A stretch of DNA of 40,033 bases from the NCBI RefSeq assembly GCF_036985595.1, contig NZ_BTPU01000016.1, positions 1-40,033 on the forward strand, given 5' to 3'. The stretch is from Vallitalea maricola. Lineage in GTDB: Bacteria > Bacillota > Clostridia > Lachnospirales > Vallitaleaceae. The position numbers and the translations under genes are program-made. The notes below the pieces were generated by a model, which saw nothing but the letters and a program-made list of their open reading frames with translations, made no database searches and was not told the origin of the DNA. Each line of letters opens with the position of its first letter. The first letter of the stretch is position 1. Below, piece by piece: positions 23,915-34,430 of this stretch.

Positions 23915-25411
23915 TTACTTATTTGCACGCCACTCATCATATTGTTTTTGAAGTTCTTCAATTACTTTATCTATTCCTGCTGCTTTTAATTTTTCTATAG
24001 CTTTTGGAACATATTCAGTAGGATCAACTACTCCTAAATAAATAGATGAATTTACTTCTTCTGCTACATTAGTAACAGCTGACATTGTAGTCTTAACTGA
24101 TGATAAATCAGGAGTGAATCCTAATGATGGAGCATTGATACATGAGTTGTTAAATTCTTCGAATTTTTCCCATTTATCATCTGGAGTACCTTCTAATGAA
24201 TATGTGTTGAATAAGTTACCGATAGAAAATCCTGGGAATGCATATGATTTTTTACCTTGCTCAGTCTTACTGATATGTTTATCATCAACTTTATTATAAT
24301 GAGTTCCTTCAATACCATAATCAATTAAATTAACTACATACTCATCAGTATATAATAGATTCAAGAATTCCATTGCTTTTTCTGGATATTCAGATGTTAC
24401 TGAAATACCTTGCATAGCACCACGAGTTGAACTATTATTTGCATAAGGCTCATGTACAGGCATAATTGCTATCTCTGACATACTGAAATCTCCATCATGC
24501 CATATCAATTCTGCATATGGTTGATAATGTGCTTTTGCAATAAAATAGTTTCCTGATTTATTATAATCTCCAACTGTATTAATTGCTGCATCTGGATGAA
24601 TGAATCCTTTTTCATAATATCTGTGAATTGTCTTGAATATTTCCATTGCTTCTTCAGTTTCATATGTGTTAACAATCTTTGAATCATCATCAAATTTTAT
24701 ACCAAATGGTAAGTTAGCTCCTAAGAAATCATCTATATTAGGAATATATGGAGCACTTTGCTTGTCAAGTGTTAATGGTATTACATCTGGTTCATTATCT
24801 TTAATGATTTGTAAATATGGCTCTAAACTTTCTAAAGTAGTAATTTTACTAGTATCTATATCATATTTATCAGCTAGATCTTTATTGATAATCCACATTG
24901 CCTGCCATCCTAATTCTTTATTAGTAGGCAATCCATAGATTTTACCATCAATAGTTGCACCTTCTAAGAATAATGGATGTAGATTATCTCTAATACCTGT
25001 TCCATACTCGTTGATTAAATCATCAAGTGGAAGTAATGCACCCTTAGATACATTTGAAGCAAAGTCATTAGCCCAAGAACATGAAAACATTATGTCAAAG
25101 TTTTCTCCTGAAGCAATCTTAACTTGCATTTTTTGATTGTATTCAGCCCAGTCAAACATCTTGATGTCAACTGTAGCATTAATTTTTTCAAGTAAATATT
25201 TATTTAATTCTTCTTCAACAAGAGTTTCATCCTTTTGAGGTGTTCCAATTGTATACCAAGTCAGATTGACTGGCTTTTCTTTCTCTTTGTCTGAACCTGA
25301 ATTAGTAGTATCTGCCTGATCTTTATCATCTTTCTTTTCTCCACACCCTACTAACATTGTTGATAAAGCAAGCATTAATGCTAAAACTAAAATTAAACTT
25401 TTTTTAAACAT
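23915..25411 (-). CDS. Sugar ABC transporter solute-binding lipoprotein
   Basis: The 498-residue protein has a lipoprotein signal peptide ending at the lipobox LVGC with Cys23, then a Lys/Asp/Ser-rich linker and a two-lobe extracellular binding domain (type 1). It captures oligosaccharide at the outer membrane face and hands it to the two permeases encoded just upstream. Such LipO-type binding proteins pair with LplB/LplC-like permeases and YesM/YesN regulators. The neighbouring GH130 and GH38 enzymes imply a mannose-containing ligand. No ATPase gene is in the cluster, which is normal because a shared MsmX-like ATPase usually serves such systems. Start ATG 25411 follows GGGAGGAA. Confidence 0.92.
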   Translation of the reverse strand: MFKKSLILVLALMLALSTMLVGCGEKKDDKDQADTTNSGSDKEKEKPVNLTWYTIGTPQKDETLVEEELNKYLLEKINATVDIKMFDWAEYNQKMQVKIASGENFDIMFSCSWANDFASNVSKGALLPLDDLINEYGTGIRDNLHPLFLEGATIDGKIYGLPTNKELGWQAMWIINKDLADKYDIDTSKITTLESLEPYLQIIKDNEPDVIPLTLDKQSAPYIPNIDDFLGANLPFGIKFDDDSKIVNTYETEEAMEIFKTIHRYYEKGFIHPDAAINTVGDYNKSGNYFIAKAHYQPYAELIWHDGDFSMSEIAIMPVHEPYANNSSTRGAMQGISVTSEYPEKAMEFLNLLYTDEYVVNLIDYGIEGTHYNKVDDKHISKTEQGKKSYAFPGFSIGNLFNTYSLEGTPDDKWEKFEEFNNSCINAPSLGFTPDLSSVKTTMSAVTNVAEEVNSSIYLGVVDPTEYVPKAIEKLKAAGIDKVIEELQKQYDEWRANK

Positions 25412-25483
25412 TATATTTCCTCCCTTTGAATTGAAATTTAATTCTATATTAAATTGCTGATAATAGCAAATAATACACTTATA

Positions 25484-26398
25484 TTAACCTTTTACTGAAC
25501 CTACCGTAAGTCCTTGTATAAAATACTTTTGGAAGAAAGGATATGCACAAGCTATTGGAATTGTTGATATAACAACAATTGCCATTCTCAATGTTTCAGA
25601 AGGTAGCTTGTTGATTTCTTGTTTACTCATACCCATTTCATTAGCGTTTTGAATAAGGAACTGCATTTGTTTTTCAATCTTCATCAATAAGTATTGAATA
25701 GGAGTTACTTTAGCAGAATCAATATATAATAATGCATTAAACCAATCATTCCAATATCCTAAAGTTGTAAATAAAGCAATCGTTGCAACAGAAGGTAATG
25801 ATATAGGTAGTATTATCTTAAAGAATGTTCTAAATTCACCTGCACCATCAATTTGTGATGCTTCAATTATGGAATCTGGTACACTAGTTCTAAAGAATGT
25901 TCTCATAACTATAACATAAAAAGCATTTAGCGTTAATGGTAAGACAAGGGCCCATATAGTATTTTGAAGTTTAACTACCCTTGTTACAACTAGATAAGTT
26001 GGAACAAGTCCACCACTGAAAAGCATAGTAAAGAATGCCATGTAATTGAAGAAATTCTTATATCTAAAACACTTCCTAGATAATGCATAAGCATAGAACG
26101 CTGTAACTGTAACACTAATAATAGTACCAACTACTGTTATAAATACTGATACACCAAAAGATTTTATAATTTGTGTACCTGTCTTAAATATATATTCATA
26201 AGCAGCAAAATCAAATTTTGCTGGAAATAAAGAATATCCATTAACTCTTAGAACTGCTTCATCTGTCATAGATGACATTATAACTGTTATGAATGGCACA
26301 ATACACATTAGTGAAAACAAACCAAAAAATATTGTTATAATTATATCTGATTTTCTAGAAATATCATGGAAACTTCTTTTTCTTTTATTTTTAGCCAT
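25484..26398 (-). CDS. Sugar ABC transporter permease, LplC/YtcP-like
   Basis: The 304-residue membrane protein has six hydrophobic segments and the ATPase-contact EAA loop (SIIEASQIDGAGEFRTFFKI, about 180-200). It ends with FQKYFIQGLTVGSVKG, which is typical of the LplC/YtcP carbohydrate permease group. It forms the importer with the preceding permease. The start chosen is ATG 26398 because GGAGGTG lies 6 nt upstream; a GTG 15 bp earlier would overlap the previous stop codon. The gap to the binding-protein gene is 72 bp. Confidence 0.92.
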   Translation of the reverse strand: MAKNKRKRSFHDISRKSDIIITIFFGLFSLMCIVPFITVIMSSMTDEAVLRVNGYSLFPAKFDFAAYEYIFKTGTQIIKSFGVSVFITVVGTIISVTVTAFYAYALSRKCFRYKNFFNYMAFFTMLFSGGLVPTYLVVTRVVKLQNTIWALVLPLTLNAFYVIVMRTFFRTSVPDSIIEASQIDGAGEFRTFFKIILPISLPSVATIALFTTLGYWNDWFNALLYIDSAKVTPIQYLLMKIEKQMQFLIQNANEMGMSKQEINKLPSETLRMAIVVISTIPIACAYPFFQKYFIQGLTVGSVKG

Positions 26399-26412
26399 TT
26401 TCTTCACCTCCA

Positions 26413-27381
26413 CTAGAATATTGCGTTTTCTTTATCTACTTTTCTAACAATACCATTTGTAACCATAATCAATATGAATCCTACAAATGATTGAAATAGA
26501 CCTGCTGCCGTACTCATACCTACATCACCAGACTTTATCAAACCTCTATATACATAGGTATCAATTACATTAGTTACAGGGAATAAAGGTCCTGATTCTT
26601 TTGGTACATTATAGAAAAGACCGAAATCAGCACTAAAGATTCTTCCAATAGCTAATATTGTCAGTGTAATGATCATTGGTTTTAAATGTGGTAAAGTAAT
26701 ATGTTTGATCTGCTGCCATTTTGTAGCTCCATCCAACATTGCAGATTCATAATATGCCTTATCTATACCACAAATTGCAGCTAAATAAAAGACTATACTA
26801 TACCCAAGATTTTTCCAGTTATTAATAAATACTAATAGTAAAGGCCATTTTCCAGGCTCAGAATACCAAGATATCTTGTCCATACCTAAAGACACCAAGA
26901 TATTATTAACTATTCCTTTATCCAAACTTAAAAAGGTATATACAAAATATGAAACAATTACCCAAGATAAGAAATATGGAAAAAACATGCTTGTCTGATA
27001 TATTTTACTTAATTTTTTTCTAGTCATTTCATTAAGCATGATTGCAAATGCTACAGAAAGAATCGTCCCCGTAAGTATAAATACAGCATTATAACATATA
27101 GTATTTCTAACTATTATAAATGCATCACTGGAACTGAATAGAAACTTAAAATTATCAAAGCCGACCCAATCACTTTTTAATAAACTGTTAATGAAACCAC
27201 CAGGAAAATATCTAAAATCTTTAAATGCAATAACAACTCCAAACATCGGCAAATATTTAAATACAATCAACCATATTGCCCCTGGTAAAATCATTAATAA
27301 TAAAGCAAAATTTCTTTTGATGTTGCTCGTCATTCTAAAAGTAGTCTTGTTGTTAGTTAAAGCTTTCACTACCTTTATCAC
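26413..27381 (-). CDS. Sugar ABC transporter permease, LplB-like
   Basis: The 322-residue membrane protein has six hydrophobic segments. The opening LLMILPGAIWLIVFKYLPMFGVVIAFKDF block at about 28-56 and the EAA loop (YYESAMLDGATKWQQIKHI, about 210-228) are both typical of LplB-type permeases. It is the first gene of the importer operon. The GTG start at 27381 has only a weak ribosome binding site (GGTAG), and an internal start a few codons later is possible. The divergent YesM/YesN pair 440 bp away is the expected regulator. Confidence 0.9.
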   Translation of the reverse strand: MIKVVKALTNNKTTFRMTSNIKRNFALLLMILPGAIWLIVFKYLPMFGVVIAFKDFRYFPGGFINSLLKSDWVGFDNFKFLFSSSDAFIIVRNTICYNAVFILTGTILSVAFAIMLNEMTRKKLSKIYQTSMFFPYFLSWVIVSYFVYTFLSLDKGIVNNILVSLGMDKISWYSEPGKWPLLLVFINNWKNLGYSIVFYLAAICGIDKAYYESAMLDGATKWQQIKHITLPHLKPMIITLTILAIGRIFSADFGLFYNVPKESGPLFPVTNVIDTYVYRGLIKSGDVGMSTAAGLFQSFVGFILIMVTNGIVRKVDKENAIF

Positions 27382-27822
27382 CTACCTGTCTTTATTTATC
27401 GCTAACGTATGTATATTATATAAGCTATCTTTAATATTCTCTAGTTTAAATTGTTTAGTTTTACTATAAAAATATCACTTTCTTAGTTATTATTATATAT
27501 TTTACTATATCCACATATAAAATTATTTGGTTTTATAGCAAAAAGTTATCCGTTCATCAATATTAATCACTGTTTATATGCATAATACTCTTTGATTTGC
27601 AGATGTTATAGATATTACACAAATATTAGTTTTCACTACTATTTTTTTACTGCAACTATCACAAAACAACTATAAATTATTTATATTTACTAGATTTTTT
27701 TTATATACTTTTTTCTTAATTAGTTATATCTTACATTATTGATGGACTAAAAAGTAATTTCATATTATAATATAAACATACTCAACTAGAAATATTTATT
27801 TAAGATTGGATGTGTTTCAAAA
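27382..27822. other. Divergent regulatory region between importer and sensor kinase
   Basis: This 441-bp AT-rich stretch has no ORF. It should hold the promoters of the importer operon (minus) and the two-component pair (plus). On the minus strand, TATAAT at 27420-27415 is a possible -10 box without a good -35. The plus-strand promoter is listed separately. I see no convincing palindromic operator or catabolite-response element, though AraC-type sites are too degenerate to exclude. Confidence 0.5.
27743..27771 (+). promoter_or_regulatory. Possible promoter of the sensor kinase operon
   Basis: TGGACT at 27743-27748 (four matches to TTGACA) is followed after 17 nt by a perfect TATAAT at 27766-27771, about 50 bp before the start codon. 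Confidence 0.4.
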
Positions 27823-29625
27823 TTGATAAGATGGATATCAAGTATTAAAAACCAGCTTTTCAAAAAAATCATAACTTTTTACTCACTTATAGCAATAATT
27901 TTTCTTACATGTTTATCTTGTTTATCTATATATATAATTAATGATAATAAAACAAAAGAAATTAAGAATGCTAATTCAAGATTGATAGATGAAACCTATT
28001 ATACTCTAACATCAAAATATAATACTTCTCAGAATATATTAAACAATCTTTATGTGAATAAATCTTATGCTGACTCTGTTTTAGCATTTTTAGAAATTGG
28101 TTATCCTGATTTTTATACTTATTCTTTGAATAGTTACTTCAAAAATAATATATCTCATTTCGCCAGACTGAATGCTTATCTGGAAATTTCATTATTACAA
28201 GACCGGGATATTGACAGCATAATGCTATATAGTATAAAAAGCGAATTCCTATATACATTTAATGATAATACGGAATCAAAATATTATAATAGTGATACAG
28301 AACTATTCAAGAGTTATAAGGAAGAATTAAGTATGTACCCCCTGACAGAAAAAGCAATATTTAAGACAAACTATTCTACTGATAGTGCTGAGGCTAGTAC
28401 TTTCAGCTATATATTAACGATTCAGAATCCTATTTCATTAAGACCTGTAGGAAAAATAATAATTAATTATAACAGCAAGAATATTCATAATAGTATATTC
28501 AATAACTCAAACAGCATCAATCCTGGACATGTCAAAATACTCACTAGCAATAATAATGTAGTATTTGATTCAACTAATGAGTATAACCAAAACATTGATC
28601 CAAATATAATTAAATATTCGAACCATAATTATCGTTTAGTTGATTCTACCTATGTAAAATCAATTCAGAATACAGATGCGGATATAGTTATTCTAGGTGT
28701 CATACCAAAAAGAATCATTCAAAATTATGTAAGACCTACTATTTTGTTAATTTTATTGGTTACAATAGTATGTATAGTAGCTATTATCGGTTTATCTATT
28801 TTATTTACTGCATCATATTCCAATCGTTTGCATAACATAACATCAGCAATAAAAAAAGTACGTAATGGTGATTTATCCGTACGTATCAAGACAAGAAATA
28901 AAAAAGATGAATTAACAGCTATTTCCAATAATTTTAATAGTATGTGCGACGATCTAAATGATTATATTGAAAAAGTATACGTTTATCAGGTTAAACAGAA
29001 AAGTGCTGAATTAAAATCTCTGCAAGCCCAAATAAATCCTCACTTTTTATATAATACATTAGAATCTATTAGAATGAGGGCCGCCGTCAGCGGTGCAAAA
29101 GATGTATGCGAAATGATATATATCTTAGCTACATTTTTCAGAAATTCATTAAAAACCGAAACTATAACTACTATTGAAAAAGAACTTGAACACAGCCAAT
29201 TATATTTAAAATTATTTCAAATCAGATATAACAATAAATTAACTGTAAACCTTAATGTTAATGAATCCATGTTATCTTACAGCATAGTTAAACTATCATT
29301 GCAACCTATAGTAGAGAATTATATTGTTCATGGAATAAATTTAGACGCATCAAATAATAGTATTACCATTAATAGTTATTTTGAAGATAATGATATCTAT
29401 ATTGAAATAGAAGATAATGGATGTGGGATAGAAGAAAGTACTTTAAATAATATTAAGTTAGCTCTTGAGAATAAAGTAAAACCTACTAGTATAGGAATAT
29501 ATAATGTTCATGAAAGATTACGGATAGTATATGGTGATTCTTATGGACTAAAAATATCCTCACAAAAAAATGTTGGAACTAAGGTGACAATTCATATACC
29601 TGCAAAGAAGAAGGGAGATTTATAA
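27823..29625 (+). CDS. YesM-like sensor histidine kinase
   Basis: The 600-residue membrane kinase has a first membrane helix at about 15-36, an extracellular sensor region of about 270 residues, and a second helix at about 305-328. A HAMP linker follows (NRLHNITSAIKKVRNGDLSVR, about 335-357). The His_kinase dimerisation block has LQAQINPHFLYNTLE with phospho-acceptor His407, and the ATP-binding domain has an N box (VENYIVHG) and EDNGCGI. It senses sugar outside the cell or a loaded binding protein and phosphorylates the next gene's product. The start is TTG at 27823 with only a weak GGATGTG upstream. The stop is separated from the regulator ATG by one base, so the two are translationally coupled. 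Confidence 0.92.
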   Translation: MIRWISSIKNQLFKKIITFYSLIAIIFLTCLSCLSIYIINDNKTKEIKNANSRLIDETYYTLTSKYNTSQNILNNLYVNKSYADSVLAFLEIGYPDFYTYSLNSYFKNNISHFARLNAYLEISLLQDRDIDSIMLYSIKSEFLYTFNDNTESKYYNSDTELFKSYKEELSMYPLTEKAIFKTNYSTDSAEASTFSYILTIQNPISLRPVGKIIINYNSKNIHNSIFNNSNSINPGHVKILTSNNNVVFDSTNEYNQNIDPNIIKYSNHNYRLVDSTYVKSIQNTDADIVILGVIPKRIIQNYVRPTILLILLVTIVCIVAIIGLSILFTASYSNRLHNITSAIKKVRNGDLSVRIKTRNKKDELTAISNNFNSMCDDLNDYIEKVYVYQVKQKSAELKSLQAQINPHFLYNTLESIRMRAAVSGAKDVCEMIYILATFFRNSLKTETITTIEKELEHSQLYLKLFQIRYNNKLTVNLNVNESMLSYSIVKLSLQPIVENYIVHGINLDASNNSITINSYFEDNDIYIEIEDNGCGIEESTLNNIKLALENKVKPTSIGIYNVHERLRIVYGDSYGLKISSQKNVGTKVTIHIPAKKKGDL

Positions 29626-29626
29626 A

Positions 29627-31189
29627 ATGTATAATGTTTTATTAGTTGATGATGAACCTTTCATTGTTGACGGACTTGAAGTATTAATAGATTGGGCTAA
29701 GTTAAATTTAATAGTTGTTGGTAAAGCTTATAATGGAAGAGATGCTCTTGATTTCATGAAATTTACTCATGTTGATATTCTGATAACTGACATAAAAATG
29801 CCTAAAATGCAAGGTCTAGAACTTATATCAGAAGCAAAAATCCTTAATCCTAATTGTAAATGTTTAATACTAAGTGGATACAATGACTTTGAATACGTTA
29901 AGGAAGGTATCAAGCTAGGAATAGAAAACTATCTAACAAAGCCGGTTAATACCGAAGAGTTGACTGCTACTCTGGAAGAGACAGTTAAAAGTCTTGATCT
30001 GGCAACATCTAAGGTTATTTTTACACCTGATAATAGTGAATGGCATATATTAAGAGGTAATATCTTATCTAGATGGGTAAATGATTCTATCACTTCAGAA
30101 GAACTTCAAAATAGATCAGATATGCTGCAAATCATTACAGATAGTTCCTGCTATAGTGTGGCAATAATTAATATTACATTAGACAGCAGTGTAAACTCTC
30201 AAGTATCCAAGATTTATAACATTTGTTATAATTATATAAAATCCGATGGTAAAATAATGTCCTTTGAAGATATGTATGGTAATTTTGTTTTGATATTCAC
30301 CCATGAACAATATGATGATAGAGATTCTTATATCCTCAATATACTAGATAAAATATATGATAATATAACTTCTCTTAATGTAAAAGTACATATAACTCTA
30401 GGACCAACAGTTATATCTTATAAAGAGCTTTCTAAAAGTTATAAAACAGCAAGAAAACTTTTCGAGTACTTTCTGATATACCCAAATAAAAAGGTTATAT
30501 GTAATGACTTACTAGATGATAGTAAAATAAAAGTAGAAAATCTAATATCTATAGACCATAATTTTATAGCATCTTCATTGGTATCTAAGAACAAAGAAGA
30601 ATTATTTAACTATATAGACAAACTATTTGATGAAATTATCAATATACCTGGAATAACTCCAGAACATCTGAAAATGATTGTTGTAAAAATCTTATTAACA
30701 TTATATAAATCTATGAGCAGTCAATTTGTTCTATTTCAAAATGAAATTATAAATCATCAATCAAACTTACTATCTACTATACACAACATACATGACTTAA
30801 AAATACTTAAAGAAACTTTAAAAGATTTATTCACCTATATAATAGATAAACTAAATGAGAAAGAAACCTCAACTAGTCCAGTAGTATATCAGGTATTAAA
30901 ATATATTCATAAAAATTACAGCAAAGAGCTTTCTTTAAAAACTCTAAGTTTCCAGTTCAATATTAATACAACTTACTTGGGACAGTTATTCAAAAAAGAA
31001 ACTGGTGTGTCATTTCCTAATTACTTGAATAATTATAGAATCGACAGAGCTAAGGAATATCTGCTGGAAAGTAATCTAAAAACAGCTCAGATTGCTAAAA
31101 AAGTTGGTTATATGGATCCTAATTATTTTTATAGAATATTCAAGAAATATACTGGTGTCTCTCCTACCGATTACAAATCATTAAAATAA
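29627..31189 (+). CDS. YesN-like response regulator with AraC domain
   Basis: The 520-residue protein has a receiver domain at 1 to about 120, with the acidic pair Asp8-Asp9, phospho-acceptor Asp55 in LITDIKMP and the conserved Lys in LTKPVN. A middle region of about 290 residues follows, then a C-terminal AraC DNA-binding domain (about 420-520) with LSFQFNINTTYLGQLFKKETG and AKKVGYMDPNYFYRIFKKYTG. It should activate the divergent importer operon and perhaps the convergent mannosidase. Start ATG 29627 lies behind GGGAG. It ends at a strong terminator. Confidence 0.93.
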   Translation: MYNVLLVDDEPFIVDGLEVLIDWAKLNLIVVGKAYNGRDALDFMKFTHVDILITDIKMPKMQGLELISEAKILNPNCKCLILSGYNDFEYVKEGIKLGIENYLTKPVNTEELTATLEETVKSLDLATSKVIFTPDNSEWHILRGNILSRWVNDSITSEELQNRSDMLQIITDSSCYSVAIINITLDSSVNSQVSKIYNICYNYIKSDGKIMSFEDMYGNFVLIFTHEQYDDRDSYILNILDKIYDNITSLNVKVHITLGPTVISYKELSKSYKTARKLFEYFLIYPNKKVICNDLLDDSKIKVENLISIDHNFIASSLVSKNKEELFNYIDKLFDEIINIPGITPEHLKMIVVKILLTLYKSMSSQFVLFQNEIINHQSNLLSTIHNIHDLKILKETLKDLFTYIIDKLNEKETSTSPVVYQVLKYIHKNYSKELSLKTLSFQFNINTTYLGQLFKKETGVSFPNYLNNYRIDRAKEYLLESNLKTAQIAKKVGYMDPNYFYRIFKKYTGVSPTDYKSLK

Positions 31190-31198
31190 CTATCATCA

Positions 31199-31235
31199 AA
31201 AAAAGGGAACTGTTTTAAAAACAGCTCCTTTTTTT
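31199..31235. terminator. Bidirectional terminator
   Basis: A stem of about 17 pairs with one mismatch (AAAAAAGGGA-ACTGTTT against AAACAGCTCC-TTTTTTT) and a tiny loop lies between the convergent regulator and mannosidase genes. T-runs occur on both strands. Confidence 0.85.
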
Positions 31236-31242
31236 GAATCAA

Positions 31243-34200
31243 CTATTTCAATATTAATTTGAATGTTTTAATTTCATATGGTTTAATTTCAAACTGGAAT
31301 TCTCCATTTGCGGTTTCTATATTGTTTAATACTTTTCTTTCTTCTAAATCACACTCTACAACTTCTTTCAGTTCTTTAAAGAATGTAAGCTTAGCATTAG
31401 TTCTTCTATTATAGCATTCATGTACACGAATTATAATATCATCACTATATTCTCCTTGCTTAACTACTTCAGCTATAACATTTTCACTATCAATATTTAC
31501 AAAAGATAGTTCCTTAGGCATTGTTCCCTGATTTGAACCAACTATACTAGTGTGTACTGGTACGTTGACTTCATATGCTTTCTTAACAGTGCCTCCATCT
31601 TTCCAATCACCAACGTGAGGATATAATGAATACTTGAAGTTATGAACTTCTCTATCAGCATCTTCATTAGGTACAGTTGCTGATTTTAATAATGTCAATC
31701 TAATATTACCATCTTTTATATCATGACCATACTTACAATCATTCAATAAACTTATACCATAATTATCTTCTGACAAGTCAGCCCACTTATGACCACACAC
31801 CTCAAATTTTGCAGTATCCCAGCTTGTATTCCAATGTGTAGGTCTTTCAACATTACCAAACTGAATATCATAAGTAGCTTTATCTGTATGGATATCTACA
31901 GGGAATGCTGCTTTTACAAGTATATGTTTTTCTTTCCAATCGATAGTAGTATCAAAATCAATTCTTGGAACGTTATGATATATAGTCATTAATTGAGTTA
32001 TAGTTGAATCCAAGAAATTCTTTTTAATCTCTAAAGTTGCTTTTAGTGAAGTTTTCTCTACCACTTCTATACTCTCTACATCATCTATTTCCCACATTTT
32101 TTCTTGATAATAGATATTAATATCCCATGCATCCCAGTTATGAGGTTTATCTTCAAATGCTTGAAGAACATTACCTCTTTCACCTTCCTTTAATACCTGT
32201 CTGTTAACTCTCTTATCCAATAGTGAAATAATATGTCCCTTGTCATCTAATCTAATATCATAGAACTCATTTTCTAAATGAGCTTTATCAGCTATCAATT
32301 CATTAGAAGATTCATTTGCTTCTTTTCTAATACTGAATGTTTTATAACCTTTAGCTGGTACATTTGCATAGAAAGAAATAGTACCATTATTATAAGCAGT
32401 TAAAAGTTTTTCATCGCCATCATATACACATATCTCTTCTGGGTATTCAAAATCGATTATTTCTGCTCTATCAAATGATAATGGATTAAATACTACAACT
32501 GATTCTTCATCAATATCAATATTTTTAGTGATAGCATCTATAGAAATATCTTTTATTTCATTACCCTTAGCTATTATCTCTTCATATTGTTCTTTTGAAT
32601 CATCATATACTTTTTTGATTGATGAACCTGGTATAATATCATGGAATTGATTAAGGCATATAGTTTCCCAACCATTATATATATCTTCTTTTGGATAAGG
32701 TACTCCATCAACCAAATTAGCCATAGATGATAACCACTCAATACCTTCATATAAAAATTCAGATTTTCTATTGTAACGTTTATTTCTTGCCATACTAGTC
32801 AATGTTCCTCTATGGTATTCAAAATATAATTCTCCTACCCAGCGAGGTAATTTGTTATTGTCTGAAACATTTTCATCTAGTGTCTCAAAGAAATCTGTTG
32901 CTGTAGTTAACTTGACAGCAGGACAACCTTTTACACCTTTTTCAAGACGCTTTGATATCTCTAACATATCTTTAGTTGGTCCACCACCACCATCGCCGAA
33001 ACCATAGCTTATTAATACTTCATCGCTTAAATCTTTTTGTTGATATCTTTCCCAAGCTCCTTTAACAGATTTTGGATCAATATAACCATTATAAGTTGTA
33101 AAGAATCTTTCTGGAAGATCATCAAAATTAGCTGTAGTAATGAAATGTGTCAATATCTTAGTACCGTCAAGACCTTCCCATTCAAAAGTATCATAAGGTA
33201 ATTTATTGTATTCATTCCAGCTAATCTTTGTTGTCATAAAATAGTCTACAGAAGATTTTTTCAATATCTGTGGTAAAGCTGCACTATAACCGAACACATC
33301 TGGCAACCATAGAATTTTATTCTCCACACCAAATTCATTTCTAAAGAACTGCTTACCATAAACAACTTGACGAACTAGAGATTCACCTGAGCTTAGGTTA
33401 CAGTCAGCTTCAACCCACATAGCACCTTCAGGTTCCCAACGTCCTTCTTTAATACGCTCTTTAATTTGTTCATATAAATCAGGTCTATCTTCTTTTAAGA
33501 ATTTATATAATTGTGGCTGACTAGACATGAATATATAATCATCATAATGATTCATAAGTTCTAAAACTGTTGAAAAACTTCTTTGAACTTTTAGTCTAGT
33601 TTGATCTAGATCCCATAGCCACGCTACGTCAATGTGTGTATGTCCAACACATTTTACAACTACACTCTTATCTCCACAGAATTCATGATAATATTTGTCT
33701 TCAAGATAATCCAATGCTTCATTTATACTTGTATAGAATTCTTTATTATATGGTTTTCTTAAGTCAATTTTGTTAACTGCATTAGTTAAAAACTTTATTG
33801 TATCTATTCTATCTTTGTTTTCCTTAGGAAGTAATTTTATCACTTCTAGAGGTACATATATATCATAGTATAATTTTTCTACAGTATCATCAAATATACT
33901 AACAACATTTCTACATTCTGATAAGCTATCAATTGTTCCACTATATGCTTGAAGATCAACAACAAATTTTTCACCTGCAACAGCCTTATTAGTTAAAACT
34001 ATTTCAGTATGATTAATATCAAGTCCCTGTACTAATTTACCATTAACAAAGATAATGAATTGTGGGTTATTAGCATCCCATTCACCTTCTTTACCTGTAA
34101 GTACCTGAAAAACTAATTTCTTGTTTGCATATTCTTCTGTTACTTCAAATTCTCCTCTAAACCAAGCATATTTATCTTTGCCGCCCCATCTGTCATCTTT

Positions 34201-34359
34201 ATTAAATGTTTCCCAAGGCTTAGTAGATTCATCTGCTTCACTTCTTTCTTTATAGAAGCCTTCTTTCATCTGAATATTTTCAAGGGTATGTTTTTTCACA
34301 TATCTCAATTCCTTGAGTTCTTCTAACAACTTACCTATTCTTTCAATTTCAAAAAACAT
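31243..34359 (-). CDS. GH38 alpha-mannosidase
   Basis: This 1038-residue enzyme has the usual length of bacterial GH38 alpha-mannosidases. The zinc and catalytic motif HTHIDVAWLW is at 240-249 (His242, Asp244), and WLPDVFGYS at 351-359 holds the nucleophile Asp354. A distal DIIPGSS block, a three-helix middle domain and beta-sandwich C-terminal domains (about 640-1038) follow. It hydrolyses alpha-mannosyl residues from the non-reducing end. No signal peptide is present, so it acts in the cytoplasm on imported sugars. It complements the GH130 beta-mannoside phosphorylase, together pointing to N-glycan- or mannan-derived substrates. It is monocistronic; start ATG 34359 follows AAGGAGG. Confidence 0.95.
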   Translation of the reverse strand: MFFEIERIGKLLEELKELRYVKKHTLENIQMKEGFYKERSEADESTKPWETFNKDDRWGGKDKYAWFRGEFEVTEEYANKKLVFQVLTGKEGEWDANNPQFIIFVNGKLVQGLDINHTEIVLTNKAVAGEKFVVDLQAYSGTIDSLSECRNVVSIFDDTVEKLYYDIYVPLEVIKLLPKENKDRIDTIKFLTNAVNKIDLRKPYNKEFYTSINEALDYLEDKYYHEFCGDKSVVVKCVGHTHIDVAWLWDLDQTRLKVQRSFSTVLELMNHYDDYIFMSSQPQLYKFLKEDRPDLYEQIKERIKEGRWEPEGAMWVEADCNLSSGESLVRQVVYGKQFFRNEFGVENKILWLPDVFGYSAALPQILKKSSVDYFMTTKISWNEYNKLPYDTFEWEGLDGTKILTHFITTANFDDLPERFFTTYNGYIDPKSVKGAWERYQQKDLSDEVLISYGFGDGGGGPTKDMLEISKRLEKGVKGCPAVKLTTATDFFETLDENVSDNNKLPRWVGELYFEYHRGTLTSMARNKRYNRKSEFLYEGIEWLSSMANLVDGVPYPKEDIYNGWETICLNQFHDIIPGSSIKKVYDDSKEQYEEIIAKGNEIKDISIDAITKNIDIDEESVVVFNPLSFDRAEIIDFEYPEEICVYDGDEKLLTAYNNGTISFYANVPAKGYKTFSIRKEANESSNELIADKAHLENEFYDIRLDDKGHIISLLDKRVNRQVLKEGERGNVLQAFEDKPHNWDAWDINIYYQEKMWEIDDVESIEVVEKTSLKATLEIKKNFLDSTITQLMTIYHNVPRIDFDTTIDWKEKHILVKAAFPVDIHTDKATYDIQFGNVERPTHWNTSWDTAKFEVCGHKWADLSEDNYGISLLNDCKYGHDIKDGNIRLTLLKSATVPNEDADREVHNFKYSLYPHVGDWKDGGTVKKAYEVNVPVHTSIVGSNQGTMPKELSFVNIDSENVIAEVVKQGEYSDDIIIRVHECYNRRTNAKLTFFKELKEVVECDLEERKVLNNIETANGEFQFEIKPYEIKTFKLILK

Positions 34360-34430
34360 ATTGTGACCTCCTTATAATAGTTAATTTATATTTTAAATTA
34401 ATTAATATTTACAAAATCAAAGAGCAATTA

